Notes: generated by a model from the letters alone, not told the origin. Numbered from the stretch's first letter, positions 7,759 through 17,074 are shown. The stretch is DNA of 64,000 nt from JABACD01 sp047639675 (GCA_047639675.1 JBLIOI010000001.1:1-64000); one strand, 5' to 3'. Numbers and translations: made by a program.

Positions 7759-8148
7759 TCAGGCTTCGTCCCCTGAAAGAGCGACTATCTGGAGAAGTTC
7801 CCGAGGCCCAAAGGGTTTGGGGAGGAACTTGTAGTCCGGTTTTTGCGGGCTGCGCTCGCCGAGGGATGGATAGACCTTGGATGATGTCACCACGATACGA
7901 AGACCGGGCACGAGACCGTGGAGTGCTTCCGCGATGTTCAATCCAGAGGCCTGTTCCTGGCCAAGGTCTGTTATCAGCACCTGCGGGAGGATTTCGCCCT
8001 CGCTCACGAGGTTGAGGGCCGTGATCCCATCCGCGGCGAGGGTCACCAAATATCCCGCGCGTTCGAGGGTTTGAACGACAATTTGTGCCACGAGGCCGTC
8101 GGGCTCAAGGACTAGAATCGACGTCTTCGCTTTATGGCTGCTGCTCAT
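7759..8148 (-). CDS. Single-domain response regulator (receiver only)
   Basis: A 129-residue CheY-like receiver with no output domain. The phospho-acceptor Asp is in VLITDLGQE (about residue 61), the conserved Thr/Ser in IVVTSSK and the Lys in FLPKPFG, so all switch residues are kept. The usual second acidic residue of the N-terminal pocket is represented by LVLEPDG. No histidine kinase is next to it. It is read away from the ECF sigma factor gene across a 226-base gap. Output would have to pass through a protein partner. Confidence 0.85.
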   Translation of the reverse strand: MSSSHKAKTSILVLEPDGLVAQIVVQTLERAGYLVTLAADGITALNLVSEGEILPQVLITDLGQEQASGLNIAEALHGLVPGLRIVVTSSKVYPSLGERSPQKPDYKFLPKPFGPRELLQIVALSGDEA

Positions 8149-8374
8149 CTTGATCGGGGCGCCAACGTTGGCAGAACCTAGAATGGAGCCTAGCCCGGCC
8201 TGGCTGATTCGCGCGCTGGGGTGAATGCCCGAGATTAGGAGGAGGGGCTCTTTTTGGGGCGTAGGGGGCCGTAGGTGCTGGCCCCATAAAGGGTTAGAGG
8301 CTATTCTCGGCCTTGGCCGTGAATCCGCGAAGGATGAGCGCGCCTCGGCTCACTGTAGTTGGTGGAATTCCAAG
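8149..8374. other. Divergent promoter region between receiver gene and ECF sigma factor gene
   Basis: Noncoding 226 bases with starts facing away on both sides. A short GC-rich inverted repeat (ggggcc...ggcccc) lies near 8266-8285. An open frame running back from the sigma factor to 8225 has no family support and I leave it out. I see no convincing -35/-10 pair. Confidence 0.4.
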
Positions 8375-8983
8375 ATGGTCCAAGCTTCAGAATCACACAT
8401 AGACGACGCGCTGCTGCGCGATGCGATCCTTTCCGGCGACAGGCAAGCCGCGGAGGGGCTCTTTCGTCGCCAGCTGGAGCCGCTCTACGAGTTCGTTCAC
8501 TACCGGGTCGGCCGCGATAGGGCTATGGCGGAAGACGTGGTCCAGGACACCTTCCTGGCGGCCTTTGAGGGCCTCTCTCGCTTTGATGCCCGCTCGAGCC
8601 TGCACACCTGGCTGTGTGGGATTGCGCGAAATAAGATTCGAGAGCAGCGGCGCAAGCTAAAGCCCGTGCCGATAGCTGATGTCCTCGAAGCAGCGGATGG
8701 AGACATCGATTCGATCCTGGAGGGCATCGATCGAGAGCCCCTGCCCGATTGGGTCATCGAGCACGAGGAAACAGCCGAACTCGTGGGCGCGACCTTGTCC
8801 TCATTGCCACCGGACTACCGGGAAGCTTTGGTAGCCAAGTACGTGGATGGCTTGTCCGTAGCGGAAATCGGTTCACGTGGAGGCAAGAGCGAGAAAGCGG
8901 CGGAGTCGACTCTGACACGCGCACGCTTGGCCTTCTCGAGAGTTTTTCAGCTGTTGGCGGTAAAGCGCGGGGAAGTCGAATGA
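8375..8983 (+). CDS. ECF-type RNA polymerase sigma factor
   Basis: A 202-residue sigma-70 family protein with only regions 2 and 4. Region 2 covers about residues 30-95 (AEDVVQDTFLAAFEGLSRF and the WLCGIARNKIREQRR helix). Region 4 covers about 140-190 (LSSLPPDYREALVAKYVDG, then a helix-turn-helix around SVAEIGSRGGKSEKAAESTL). The ATG at 8375 fits the family start; the longer frame to 8225 does not. The final codons overlap the ATG of the next gene (ATGA), so the sigma factor and the downstream membrane protein are made together, the usual layout for a sigma factor and its regulator. Confidence 0.92.
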   Translation: MVQASESHIDDALLRDAILSGDRQAAEGLFRRQLEPLYEFVHYRVGRDRAMAEDVVQDTFLAAFEGLSRFDARSSLHTWLCGIARNKIREQRRKLKPVPIADVLEAADGDIDSILEGIDREPLPDWVIEHEETAELVGATLSSLPPDYREALVAKYVDGLSVAEIGSRGGKSEKAAESTLTRARLAFSRVFQLLAVKRGEVE

Positions 8984-11121
8984 AGTCTTCCAATCGTGTG
9001 CTTGAAGAGAACTTAAAGCAGCTGATCGCCCGCGCCTATCTCCCTATTCGACCTCGCGCGGAATTTGTCTCGGAGTTGGAGCGGCAACTCGCGCCGTGGA
9101 TTGCAAGTGAATCCGCCCAGCCACTACGTACTGTTAGCAGCGGATCGCGCCGCCTAAAGATTGCAAGCGTCGTTGCCCTCGCTGCAGCGGCTCTGTTCTT
9201 GATAAGCGTATTTAAAGGGAACGGATCGACGGTCATCGAAGATACGGATGTGGTGGGGCCGAGCGTTGCTCAGGACCACACTCCTTCGCGACCTACTGAA
9301 GGCGAGGCTCAAGGTAATGATGGGGACTCGCAAGCATCTGACCCATTCGACCGTGTTCTGGTTGATGAGCAGGGCCAATCCGGGTCGGCAGCCACAGTTG
9401 CAGCTGAAGGTCGCCAAGTGATCGAGGAGATTGCAGAGCAAGACCTGGAGGAAGAGCGTGTGACCCAGGCGACTCTGCACGGCTCCGTCCGCAGCGCGAG
9501 TGACGGAAAGCCTATAGGAGCCTTCACCATTGCCATCTTGCCGAAACTTTCCTTGCCCCAAGTTGCCTTTCCGATTCAACGGGAGTTCGACGCCAAGGAT
9601 GGACGCTTCGAGTGGGATGACATCGAGGAGGGTGAATACACCGTCTTCATCCGCGCTGACGATAAGGCAATCTGGAACAGTGGCGTCGTGTATCTCGGCT
9701 CGAGTGCACCGCATGCAATTGCGGTGGAACTACAGGCTGGTGTGACGATTCGCGGCTTCGTCTTGGATGGAGGAACCGGAGCAGCCGTGCCCAATGCTCT
9801 GGTCGTAAGCGAAAAAGACATGCCCATACAGATCGTTTCGCTGATGGAGGATGAGTTTCCAAAGATGGCGAGGGCCTTCACGCACAGCGACGCGGACGGT
9901 GGCTTTGTCTTGAACAATCTCAACCCGGGTGAAGTTCACTTGCGCGCTAGCAGCGACAAATTCGCATCGGCGTGGGAACTCCTGACGGTAGGGGAGTCGG
10001 GATCAGAAGGTGTGCTACTTCGCCTCGCTTCGGGCGGGAGTGTCGAAGGTCTTTGCGAGCACGCAGACGGTCGGCCGTTTGTTGGCGGCCGTATCATCGT
10101 CAGCCGTTTCAGCGGTGGGACTCCGGGAGGTTCGATGACTTATTCGAGTACGGTCACTGGGGCGGACGGAACCTATCTCGCGAACCATCTCGCGCCGGGT
10201 ACGTGCGTGGTTCTCTTCTACCGTGGAAGGGAATCGGCGACGACTCTCCAGCCCCGCTACCTTCCGTTGAACATTGTCGAAGGTGAAACTGTTCGTGCCG
10301 ACTTTCTGGGTGAACAGCGGGCCTCGTCGATCTCCGGTGTGATCTCTGACGGTGAGGGTAAGTTCATTCCCTTCGCAAACTTGCATGTCTGGAGTCTGAG
10401 CGACGATGAGGGCATCTGGAGCGGCGAAACTGCGGACAAAGAGGGACGCTACAAAATAACCGGGCTGATTCCCGGCACTTATCAACTCTATGCGGGGCCA
10501 GCGAACAGCACAGTGCTAGCGGCAACCTTAGAACTGGGAGCAAACGATCAAATGCATCGGGACATCGTGTTGCAGGGTGAGACGCTGGGTGTTCGGGTCT
10601 TGAGTTCTGCGACGGGCGAACCCGTTAGCTTGGTTGACCTCTTTCTATTGCAGCGCAACGAAGGCGGAAGGGATGTGGTCATAGCGCGCATCTTTGCCGA
10701 ATTCGAACGCAAACTCGAGCTCAGCCATCTTCCTTTGGGCACCTACGACTTAGTCGCTACTTCCGAGGGAGATGAATACGCGCGCACCATCATCTCCGAC
10801 GTGTGGATCGATTCCGAAGCCGGTGATAAAGAGGTCACTGTTTACCTGGAGCCAGCCTGTGCATTGGAGTTGGCGATCGTCGATGAGGGCGGGAGTCCAA
10901 TCGAAGGCGTTTCAGTGAGCCTCGTCGGCTCCATGGGTGATTCGCGGGAGACGACCACCACTAATGCCAGTGGTGGAACGGGCAAGTACAAGCTGGGTAG
11001 ACTCTACGCCGGAGATTGGCAAGTGACTCTTCGCAAGCCGGGCTTTCAAGATGCCCAACTGACCGCCTCCGTAAAGGTGGGCGAGGTGCAAATCTTGTAC
11101 CCAGTGATGCGCGTCGAGTGA
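8980..11121 (+). CDS. Single-pass membrane protein with about six carboxypeptidase-regulatory-like repeats, coupled to ECF sigma factor
   Basis: A 713-residue protein. Residues 1-55 are cytoplasmic and charged, a membrane helix follows (about 59-77, IASVVALAAAALFLISVF), then an acidic linker and a row of beta-sandwich units resembling carboxypeptidase regulatory (CNA-B-like) domains. Unit starts are recognisable by G-x-V...G-x-P-x-x-G patterns, for example LHGSVRSASDGKPIGAF, RGFVLDGGTGAAVPNALV, ISGVISDGEGKFIPFANL and LAIVDEGGSPIEGVSV. No zinc anti-sigma motif (HxxxCxxC) is present. The ATG overlapping the sigma factor stop and the membrane topology suggest that it senses the periplasm or surface and controls the sigma factor. 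That role is inferred from context. Confidence 0.8.
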   Translation: MKSSNRVLEENLKQLIARAYLPIRPRAEFVSELERQLAPWIASESAQPLRTVSSGSRRLKIASVVALAAAALFLISVFKGNGSTVIEDTDVVGPSVAQDHTPSRPTEGEAQGNDGDSQASDPFDRVLVDEQGQSGSAATVAAEGRQVIEEIAEQDLEEERVTQATLHGSVRSASDGKPIGAFTIAILPKLSLPQVAFPIQREFDAKDGRFEWDDIEEGEYTVFIRADDKAIWNSGVVYLGSSAPHAIAVELQAGVTIRGFVLDGGTGAAVPNALVVSEKDMPIQIVSLMEDEFPKMARAFTHSDADGGFVLNNLNPGEVHLRASSDKFASAWELLTVGESGSEGVLLRLASGGSVEGLCEHADGRPFVGGRIIVSRFSGGTPGGSMTYSSTVTGADGTYLANHLAPGTCVVLFYRGRESATTLQPRYLPLNIVEGETVRADFLGEQRASSISGVISDGEGKFIPFANLHVWSLSDDEGIWSGETADKEGRYKITGLIPGTYQLYAGPANSTVLAATLELGANDQMHRDIVLQGETLGVRVLSSATGEPVSLVDLFLLQRNEGGRDVVIARIFAEFERKLELSHLPLGTYDLVATSEGDEYARTIISDVWIDSEAGDKEVTVYLEPACALELAIVDEGGSPIEGVSVSLVGSMGDSRETTTTNASGGTGKYKLGRLYAGDWQVTLRKPGFQDAQLTASVKVGEVQILYPVMRVE

Positions 11122-11221
11122 ATCCAACAGAAAACGCTAATCCTGCGAAGGATTCAGTAGACCGAGATCACTTACTCGCATCACAACGCCCCGCCATCGT
11201 CTACTCCGAGTTAAGAGTCCA

Positions 11222-12124
11222 ATGAACGCAGCTCCCATCCTTCTCCTCTCTGTCATTGTCGCAACGGGTGCAAGCCTCGCGGCGACCTACGCTTTGCGTC
11301 CGGACGCAAAGCTCGTTGAAGTCGCTGAGAGTATCCAACCGGATCAACTCGCTGCCCTGCGCAAGCAGGTGGAAGATCTCCAATCCGAATTGCAGGTCAT
11401 GCGTGTTGAATCGACAGAGACAGAGCTTCCTACGGCGCCCAGAGGGGATCGCTTTGAAGTGGCTGCCATTGATCGCGCCGTTGAACGCTACCTTGAGGAG
11501 CACTTGGGAGAAGCCTTGGCCGGCAAGACGCTTGAAAGCGCTGACTCATCTGCGGCCGAATCGACGATTCTATCTCCGGAGGAACTATCAGAGTTGATTC
11601 TCGAAAAGGGTCTGTCCGAGGAACAGCAAATTGCGCTCTGGAAACGTGTCCGAGAGAGTGGTCAACTCGATGAGGCTATCGCTCTTCTGGAAGAGCGAGC
11701 CGAGAAATTCAGTGATGATCCCGATGCGCAAGTGGACGTGGCTTCCGCATACCTTCAAAAGATCTTTGAAGTGGGCGACGGGCCCGAAGCTGGCATCTGG
11801 GCAAACAAGGCTGACAGCGCCTACGATCGTGCCCTGGCCCTCGACGAACAACATTGGAGCGCGCGCTTCAATAAAGCGGTCTCACTTTCCTTCTGGCCAC
11901 CGATCTTCGGCAAGCAGGGCGAAGCCATTTCAAACTTCGAGAAGCTGATCGGGCAACAGGAGATGGGGGGGGGCGTTGACGACAATTTCAACCAGACCTA
12001 CATCCTGCTTGGCAACCTCTACGCCCAAAGTGGTGACACAGAGAAGGCGGAAGCTACCTGGAAGAAGGGGTTGGCAATGTTTCCCGACAACGAGGCCCTA
12101 CTCGCAAAGTTCTCTAATCAGTGA
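11222..12124 (+). CDS. Membrane-anchored TPR protein
   Basis: A 300-residue protein with an N-terminal hydrophobic anchor or uncleaved signal (about residues 5-24), a short coiled coil (LAALRKQVEDLQSELQVMRV) and C-terminal TPR-like helices from about residue 130 (AIALLEERAEKFSDDPDAQVDVA, WSARFNKAVSL, YILLGNLYAQSGDTEKAEATWKKGL). The role is likely protein binding at the outer face of the inner membrane; the partner is unknown. It lies 100 bases after the sigma factor-linked protein, so it may belong to the same unit. Its end overlaps the end of the convergent MATE gene by 7 bases. Confidence 0.75.
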   Translation: MNAAPILLLSVIVATGASLAATYALRPDAKLVEVAESIQPDQLAALRKQVEDLQSELQVMRVESTETELPTAPRGDRFEVAAIDRAVERYLEEHLGEALAGKTLESADSSAAESTILSPEELSELILEKGLSEEQQIALWKRVRESGQLDEAIALLEERAEKFSDDPDAQVDVASAYLQKIFEVGDGPEAGIWANKADSAYDRALALDEQHWSARFNKAVSLSFWPPIFGKQGEAISNFEKLIGQQEMGGGVDDNFNQTYILLGNLYAQSGDTEKAEATWKKGLAMFPDNEALLAKFSNQ

Positions 12125-13458
12125 AGCTTCTCGAGTTCCATCGATGCTGGGCCGCGGCGTAGGACCCAAAGGCTGAGTCCAACTGCCGCTATGCCTAGCC
12201 CGAGGCAAAGTCCCCACCAGATTCCGGGCAAGCCCCAACCCTTGCTGAAAGCTAGGTATTGCGCCAAGGGCAATCCGAGGAAGTAGAACGCGACGAAGTG
12301 CGCGAGCGCCAGAACGCGCGTACGTCCCATGCCGCGCAGTACACCACTGGCTACGACTTGCAGCCCATCGAACAGTTGGAAAGCGGCAGCGATGGGCAGG
12401 ATCGCTGCTGCCGCGGCAAGCACTCCCGGGGCATCGTTGTACAACTGCGGCAACCACTCGCGACCAATGCTCAGAGCCAATGCTGCCACTGTCATCACGC
12501 TGACTCCTAGGATCATCGCGGCTTTGGTTGCCACTTGGGCCGTATGGAACTTGCGTGCGCCGATCAGATTGCCAACGCGAGTCGATGCACCAATCGAAAT
12601 CCCAAGTGGAACCATGAAGGTGATCGAGGCCAAATTCATTGCGATAGCGTGGCCCGCTAGTTCCATCGTTCCAAGTTTCGCAGCCATCAGGGTTGCGATC
12701 TGAAAGGCCCAGACCTCGAACCCGAACTGCATACCAATCGGGATCCCGAGCTTCAGGATCTTGCGGATCTCGCCCAAGGCTTCCCTCGACCAGGCACACC
12801 AGGCGTCTTTTTGCAGGTCAAACCTGCGGATGAAAAAGAAGAGGAAGACGAAGCATAGGATCTGCGTGAAGGCGGTCGCGTAACCCGCTCCTAGTACGCC
12901 TCGTTCTTCGAAGCCCAGATGGCCGAAGATTAGCGCCCAGTTTGCCAGCGCATTGAAGCCATTGGCGATGATCACCGTCCACATGGCGGGACGCATGATT
13001 CCGCGACCTTGCAACCAGCTACGCTGTACAGAGAACAGCAAGTAGAAGGGCAGACCGGGGAGTTGTGCGATGGCGTAATCACCTGCCAACAAGCAGAGCC
13101 CTTGGTCCATGCCCATCCAGCGCAAGACGCTCTCGGTGAACATCCAGGCAAAGCCGAGCGGTACTGAAAGCAGAAGAGCAAGCAGGATACCTGCCTGCGT
13201 GCTGACGCCGATGCCGTGGGTCTCGCCCTTGCCGTGCGCTTGGCTAATGATCGGATCGAGTCCAAGCAAGATCCCTTGCGCAACGATGAGTGTGCCGAAG
13301 ACCCAAACGCGAGCTATCGAAGACGCTGCGAGGGCATCGGTGTTGTAGTGACCGAGCATCATCGTATCGACAACGCCCAACATCATCGCGGCCAACTGAG
13401 TGGCAACGACTGGCAAAGCCAAGCGGCGGATGGTGATGAGTTCGCTACTAAGGGTCAT
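12118..13458 (-). CDS. MATE family multidrug/Na+ antiporter
   Basis: A 446-residue inner-membrane exporter with about 12 hydrophobic helices in two homologous halves. The first half opens with LALPVVATQLAAMMLGVVDTMMLGHY, and LDPIISQAHGKGE is a family hallmark after helix 2. The second half repeats the pattern (LKLGIPIGMQFGFEVWAFQIATLM, then VPLGISIGASTRVGNLIGA). I chose the ATG at 13458 (MTLSSELITIRRLAL), because the extra 33 residues of the longer frame are not family-like. Substrates cannot be predicted. The gene overlaps the convergent TPR gene at its 3' end and has a gene-poor region upstream. Confidence 0.9.
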   Translation of the reverse strand: MTLSSELITIRRLALPVVATQLAAMMLGVVDTMMLGHYNTDALAASSIARVWVFGTLIVAQGILLGLDPIISQAHGKGETHGIGVSTQAGILLALLLSVPLGFAWMFTESVLRWMGMDQGLCLLAGDYAIAQLPGLPFYLLFSVQRSWLQGRGIMRPAMWTVIIANGFNALANWALIFGHLGFEERGVLGAGYATAFTQILCFVFLFFFIRRFDLQKDAWCAWSREALGEIRKILKLGIPIGMQFGFEVWAFQIATLMAAKLGTMELAGHAIAMNLASITFMVPLGISIGASTRVGNLIGARKFHTAQVATKAAMILGVSVMTVAALALSIGREWLPQLYNDAPGVLAAAAAILPIAAAFQLFDGLQVVASGVLRGMGRTRVLALAHFVAFYFLGLPLAQYLAFSKGWGLPGIWWGLCLGLGIAAVGLSLWVLRRGPASMELEKLH

Positions 13459-14269
13459 GTGGTCTCTCTGCGCACAAGCGCGGCGGGAGAGACTCGTTGG
13501 AACGGGGTGGTTGTGCAAGTGTGCGCGCCATAAACGCGTCACACATGACGACATCACGCATCAAGTTGGCAAGTTATGCCTCGCACCATGGTTCCAACGG
13601 CACAGATTTGGCAACAATTCTTCCCAACTGTAGGACTGTTGCAAAAGTAAGTTGTCAGCTAAGAAGCGGTCCAACTTTGGATGACGAGTGCCCACTGAAA
13701 TGCAGCAAGAGCAACGAGTATTTCTAGGGAACGGCAGACGAGTTGAGCTGTGAGCCGGGACATGACCCACCTCCTTGTTCAGAGGATCGACAGGGAGAAG
13801 TTGAAGCGTTTCGATCCAGTTACAAGGACTCCGTTTCGATCAAGGTCGAATGGGTCCAACTTCTTGTAGTCTCCTGCTTGTGTGTTCCCGAACGTGGTAT
13901 CAATCGCCCTCATAGGTGCGTGAGGGCATTTTCGTTGATGTTGTCACGAGCATGGGTAAGCCAGTTCGATTTTCGATGTGCGACTCTTTCGCATGTGTTC
14001 CATGTGGTTGGGCGAAGATGTGCACGGTTGCAATTCGTGCACTACACATCGGACAAGTGAATAGGTTCTTGAGTTAGAGCAGCTGTTCTTGTCAAGCGTT
14101 CTGCACGGTGCAATGACGATGCGCAAGTTGCCCGCGAGAGTTTGATGCACGCGCCGTTTCATGCAGCAAAACACAGGTAGATTCCGCTCGTCTACGAACG
14201 GAAATTCTCCAAGGCGAAAAAAACTGATGCGGATTCTCTTTCTACCATCCGACAGATAGCTATAACGAG
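13459..14269. other. Gene-poor intergenic region
   Basis: About 810 bases with no frame I can defend as a gene; the open frames present lack any recognisable domain, signal or start context. A perfect 7-bp hairpin (13906-13912 with 13921-13927) is followed by attttc. Composition looks less GC-rich than the flanks, so this may be decayed or regulatory DNA. It holds the promoter of the MATE gene on the - strand. Confidence 0.5.
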
Positions 14270-14392
14270 TGCCTCCCCTGAGCTTGCGTCACGACATCAA
14301 GAATCAAGTGCACGGTGAACTGTTTTCACCGCATGGGGAGCATCAAGATCACAGCCTTGTCAGGGACTTCCCAGGCAAGGCTGTGCTTTTTT
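14270..14392 (+). ncRNA. Candidate structured small RNA ending in an intrinsic terminator
   Basis: No recognised RNA family. A TATAAC box at 14261-14266 could be a -10 element. Downstream, ctcccc (14273-14278) can pair with ggggag (14335-14340), enclosing a perfect 7-bp hairpin (14313-14319 with 14325-14331). A terminator stem with a T run follows immediately. No protein frame ends at this terminator, so something untranslated may be made here. No good -35 box is visible. Confidence 0.35.
14350..14392 (+). terminator. Intrinsic terminator
   Basis: A 10-bp perfect stem (cacagccttg at 14350-14359 with caaggctgtg at 14376-14385) is followed by six T residues at 14387-14392. It terminates + strand transcription although no + strand gene precedes it for over 2 kb. 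Confidence 0.75.
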
Positions 14393-14438
14393 GTGCTGTG
14401 ACTCGCTGCATTACGAGCTGCGTTCTACATCTCGCGCG

Positions 14439-15785
14439 TCAATCTTCGCGGTCGAAGGTCAGTTCACCTGCTTGAATACGGGCACGGATCAACGAATCAA
14501 GGTCGTGATCTGGGTCCAGCAAGACTTCGGCAAGCGCCGGCTCTACGGTGCGACTGATGACATTACGCAGTTCGCGAGCACCGAATTCTGGCGAGAAGCC
14601 CTTGTCGACAACCCAGCGTGCAACCGCTGGGGTGAAAGCGACACAGGTTCCCCGGCTCTTGGCACGGATAGCGAGATCCATGAGTTGATCTTGAGCAATA
14701 CGGCGCGCGGCATTGGTGTCGAGTTCGGTGAACAACAGGATCTCGTCCAAGCGGCCGAGGAATTCCGGGCTGAAAAAGCGCCCTAGGGCATCATCGGTGA
14801 TCTGCGACAAGGTTTCGCCGCCTAGGACGGGCGCACGATGGAAACCTACAGTGCTCGTCGCATCACGAATGTCGTCGGTGCCCGCATTCGATGTCATCAG
14901 CACAAAGGTCTTGCTGAGATCGATGCGATTGCCGCGGCCATCGGTCAACGATCCCTCTTCAAGGATTTGGAGCAGCAGGTTGTGCATGCGCGGGTGAGCC
15001 TTCTCAACTTCGTCGAAAAGTAGCACTGCTCCGGGTGATTCGACAAGCGCACGCGTTAGCTGGCCACCTTCTTCATGACCGACGTAGCCTGGCGGGGAGC
15101 CGATCAACTTGCTGTACTCATGTGCGAGGGCGTACTCGCTGCAATCGATGCGGATCAAGTTCCCGCGCGCCTTAGAGTCGCCCGTCGACATTGCCCGCGC
15201 GAACTGGCGACAGAGTTCTGTTTTGCCCGTCCCCGTTCGCCCTACAAGCAGAAAGCTGCCGAGCGGTTGGTTCGGAGCGGACAGCCCGGCGGCAGCTTTG
15301 CGTACCGAGCGGCAAACGGTTTCGATCGCTTTAGCCTGCCCGTGAACACGTTGGCTGAGCTGGCGTCCCAGGTTATTTGAGATGGCCGCTAGTTGCTGCA
15401 GCAGGTCGACGCGCTTAGAGGTCTTGCGCGCCTTCATACGTGGCTCCGGCGTACTCGGCTTCAGGTTGACCTTGTTGATATTCAGGCTAGGATTGACCTC
15501 GATGCAAATCTCGTAAAGTAAATCCTCGGCGGCCTGTGGGGCCTCTGGGAAGAGCGACTCCAGTTGTTGCGCTAGATCGATCGCAAAGAGGGGCATACAG
15601 CTTTGAATCACGAGGCGGCTGTAGCCTTCACGATCCATGCCTTGGGGGGCATCGACGACCATGGCCTCCGAATCGAAGCAGCGAACTTCGACGAAAGAGT
15701 CCGCCAAGGGGAAATAGCGGTGAACGCTTGAGCTCTGCGGTTGAGACACGTGGATTTCTGCGCGGGGTATGTGTAGAGGGCGCAT
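14439..15785 (-). CDS. Single-AAA+ Clp-type unfoldase (ClpC/ClpB second-domain like)
   Basis: A 448-residue protein whose first 130-150 residues match no family I know and whose remainder is one Clp-type AAA+ module. Visible are Walker A (GRTGTGKTE), the substrate-gripping pore loop (GYVGHEEGG), Walker B (VLLFDEVEKAH), sensor 1 (LMTSNAG), the arginine-finger region (SPEFLGRLDEI) and the C-terminal small domain with FGARELRN. A VGF tripeptide follows sensor 1 (about residue 312), at the place where ClpC and ClpX carry their ClpP-docking loop, so it might feed ClpP. The usual first AAA domain is absent. I chose the ATG at 15785; a longer frame to 15896 exists, so the start is uncertain. It is divergent from a Ser/Thr kinase gene. 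Confidence 0.82.
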   Translation of the reverse strand: MRPLHIPRAEIHVSQPQSSSVHRYFPLADSFVEVRCFDSEAMVVDAPQGMDREGYSRLVIQSCMPLFAIDLAQQLESLFPEAPQAAEDLLYEICIEVNPSLNINKVNLKPSTPEPRMKARKTSKRVDLLQQLAAISNNLGRQLSQRVHGQAKAIETVCRSVRKAAAGLSAPNQPLGSFLLVGRTGTGKTELCRQFARAMSTGDSKARGNLIRIDCSEYALAHEYSKLIGSPPGYVGHEEGGQLTRALVESPGAVLLFDEVEKAHPRMHNLLLQILEEGSLTDGRGNRIDLSKTFVLMTSNAGTDDIRDATSTVGFHRAPVLGGETLSQITDDALGRFFSPEFLGRLDEILLFTELDTNAARRIAQDQLMDLAIRAKSRGTCVAFTPAVARWVVDKGFSPEFGARELRNVISRTVEPALAEVLLDPDHDLDSLIRARIQAGELTFDRED

Positions 15786-15958
15786 CTCGGCCTGGTATAT
15801 AGAGGAACCATAGCGATAGGCCGAGAAGCGCTCGCGTTGCCAAACTTTCGGACCCGTGAGTTGGCAGACTTGACTCGCAGATCTGTTCCTTGGCAAAAAG
15901 ACAAAGAATCTGTGAGATAGGGCTTGCTCGAGGCCCCCAATAGCCGAAGCCGCAAACT

Positions 15959-17026
15959 ATGAGTGCAAAAGAAGACCTGCAGTTCCTCGCCCTACTCGTC
16001 CATAGGGGTCATTTGACCCGGGAAGAAGCGGAACAGTTGGTACCGCCGCTGCGGACCGGAGGGGCGCTAAACGACTTGCTGATCGACGTCACCGGGCGCG
16101 ACGAGGCTTGGGTGGAAAAGATGCGTAGAACCCAGGCCGGGGAGATTCCTGAGATTCCTGGCTACGAAGTTCTCGGCCGGGTGGGCCACGGCGGTACAGC
16201 GGATGTGTTTCGTGTACGCGAGAAAAAAGGCGGGCGAACGATCGCGCTCAAGGTTCTAAATCCTCAGTGCACCCGATCTGATGCAAGCCGTAAGGCTTTC
16301 ATTGCCGAGGCGAAGCTTCTCCAGAGCCTTAAGCACACCGGGCTGGTGTCTGGCCTGGGCGTGGCGCGCAGCGGTTCGACCTACTTCACACGCATGGAGT
16401 TCATCGACGGTAATACGCTGCTGGAGATCCTCGATCGGGGGCAAGCTCTCGATGAAGGTCCCGCATTGCGCATCATTCTCGAAGTTTCGGACGTCCTGAG
16501 CTACTTGCACTCCGAAGGCGTTATCCATCGCGATGTAAAGCCTGGCAACATCATGTTGACCAATGGTGGCAAGGTAAAATTGATCGACCTGGGCTTCGCG
16601 GCGGAAGCCAACTGCCAAAGTAATCCTGAAGACAGTGCGGTGGGAACTGTGGCCTACCTTTCGCCAGAACAGGCGCGTGGTGGGGCTACTGCCGACCTGC
16701 GCAGTGACATTTACAGTATTGGCGTGACGCTCTTTCAACTAGTGGTGGGCCGGTTGCCCTTTGACAGTTCGGATGACCGCGAGGTCTTGCGAATGCAGAT
16801 CAAGAACTCGCTTTCCTCCCCGGAACTCAAGGGTCGCAAGCTCTCCCCGCACCTGCACTACTTCATCGAGAAGATGATGGCAAAGGACAAAGGCGTGCGT
16901 TATCAGTCATGGGAGGAGCTGGTTGAAGACATTCAGAGCCAATTGAAGGGTCGTGAAACCCTGGACTACCGCCAAGCTACGACAGGCCGTAGCTCGCGGC
17001 GTAAAAACCCCAAGACCAGGCGTTGA
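15959..17026 (+). CDS. Hanks-type serine/threonine protein kinase
   Basis: A 355-residue cytoplasmic kinase without a membrane helix. A 65-residue N-terminal helical region precedes the kinase domain (about 68-330). The glycine loop is GRVGHGGTADVF, the ATP-binding lysine is in IALKVL, the catalytic loop is HRDVKPGN, the metal site is DLGF (a common variant of DFG) and the later SPEQARGG is conserved. All catalytic residues are present. The basic C-terminal tail (SSRRKNPKTRR) is unusual. It is read divergently from the Clp-like unfoldase across 173 bases, which suggests shared control and perhaps a functional link. Most similar bacterial kinases have sensor domains; this one does not. Confidence 0.9.
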   Translation: MSAKEDLQFLALLVHRGHLTREEAEQLVPPLRTGGALNDLLIDVTGRDEAWVEKMRRTQAGEIPEIPGYEVLGRVGHGGTADVFRVREKKGGRTIALKVLNPQCTRSDASRKAFIAEAKLLQSLKHTGLVSGLGVARSGSTYFTRMEFIDGNTLLEILDRGQALDEGPALRIILEVSDVLSYLHSEGVIHRDVKPGNIMLTNGGKVKLIDLGFAAEANCQSNPEDSAVGTVAYLSPEQARGGATADLRSDIYSIGVTLFQLVVGRLPFDSSDDREVLRMQIKNSLSSPELKGRKLSPHLHYFIEKMMAKDKGVRYQSWEELVEDIQSQLKGRETLDYRQATTGRSSRRKNPKTRR

Positions 17027-17074
17027 CTACCGCCGTCTTCCGCTAACAAACAAGACGCCGTAGGCTTGGTGGCT

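Noticed and set aside
8225..8374. N-terminal extension of the ECF sigma factor
   Set aside because: Fifty extra residues rich in Gly, Arg and Trp that no sigma factor has; the ATG at 8375 fits region 2 spacing.
13743..14060. 105-codon + strand frame in the gene-poor region
   Set aside because: No domain, no ribosome-binding site and codon use unlike the neighbouring genes.
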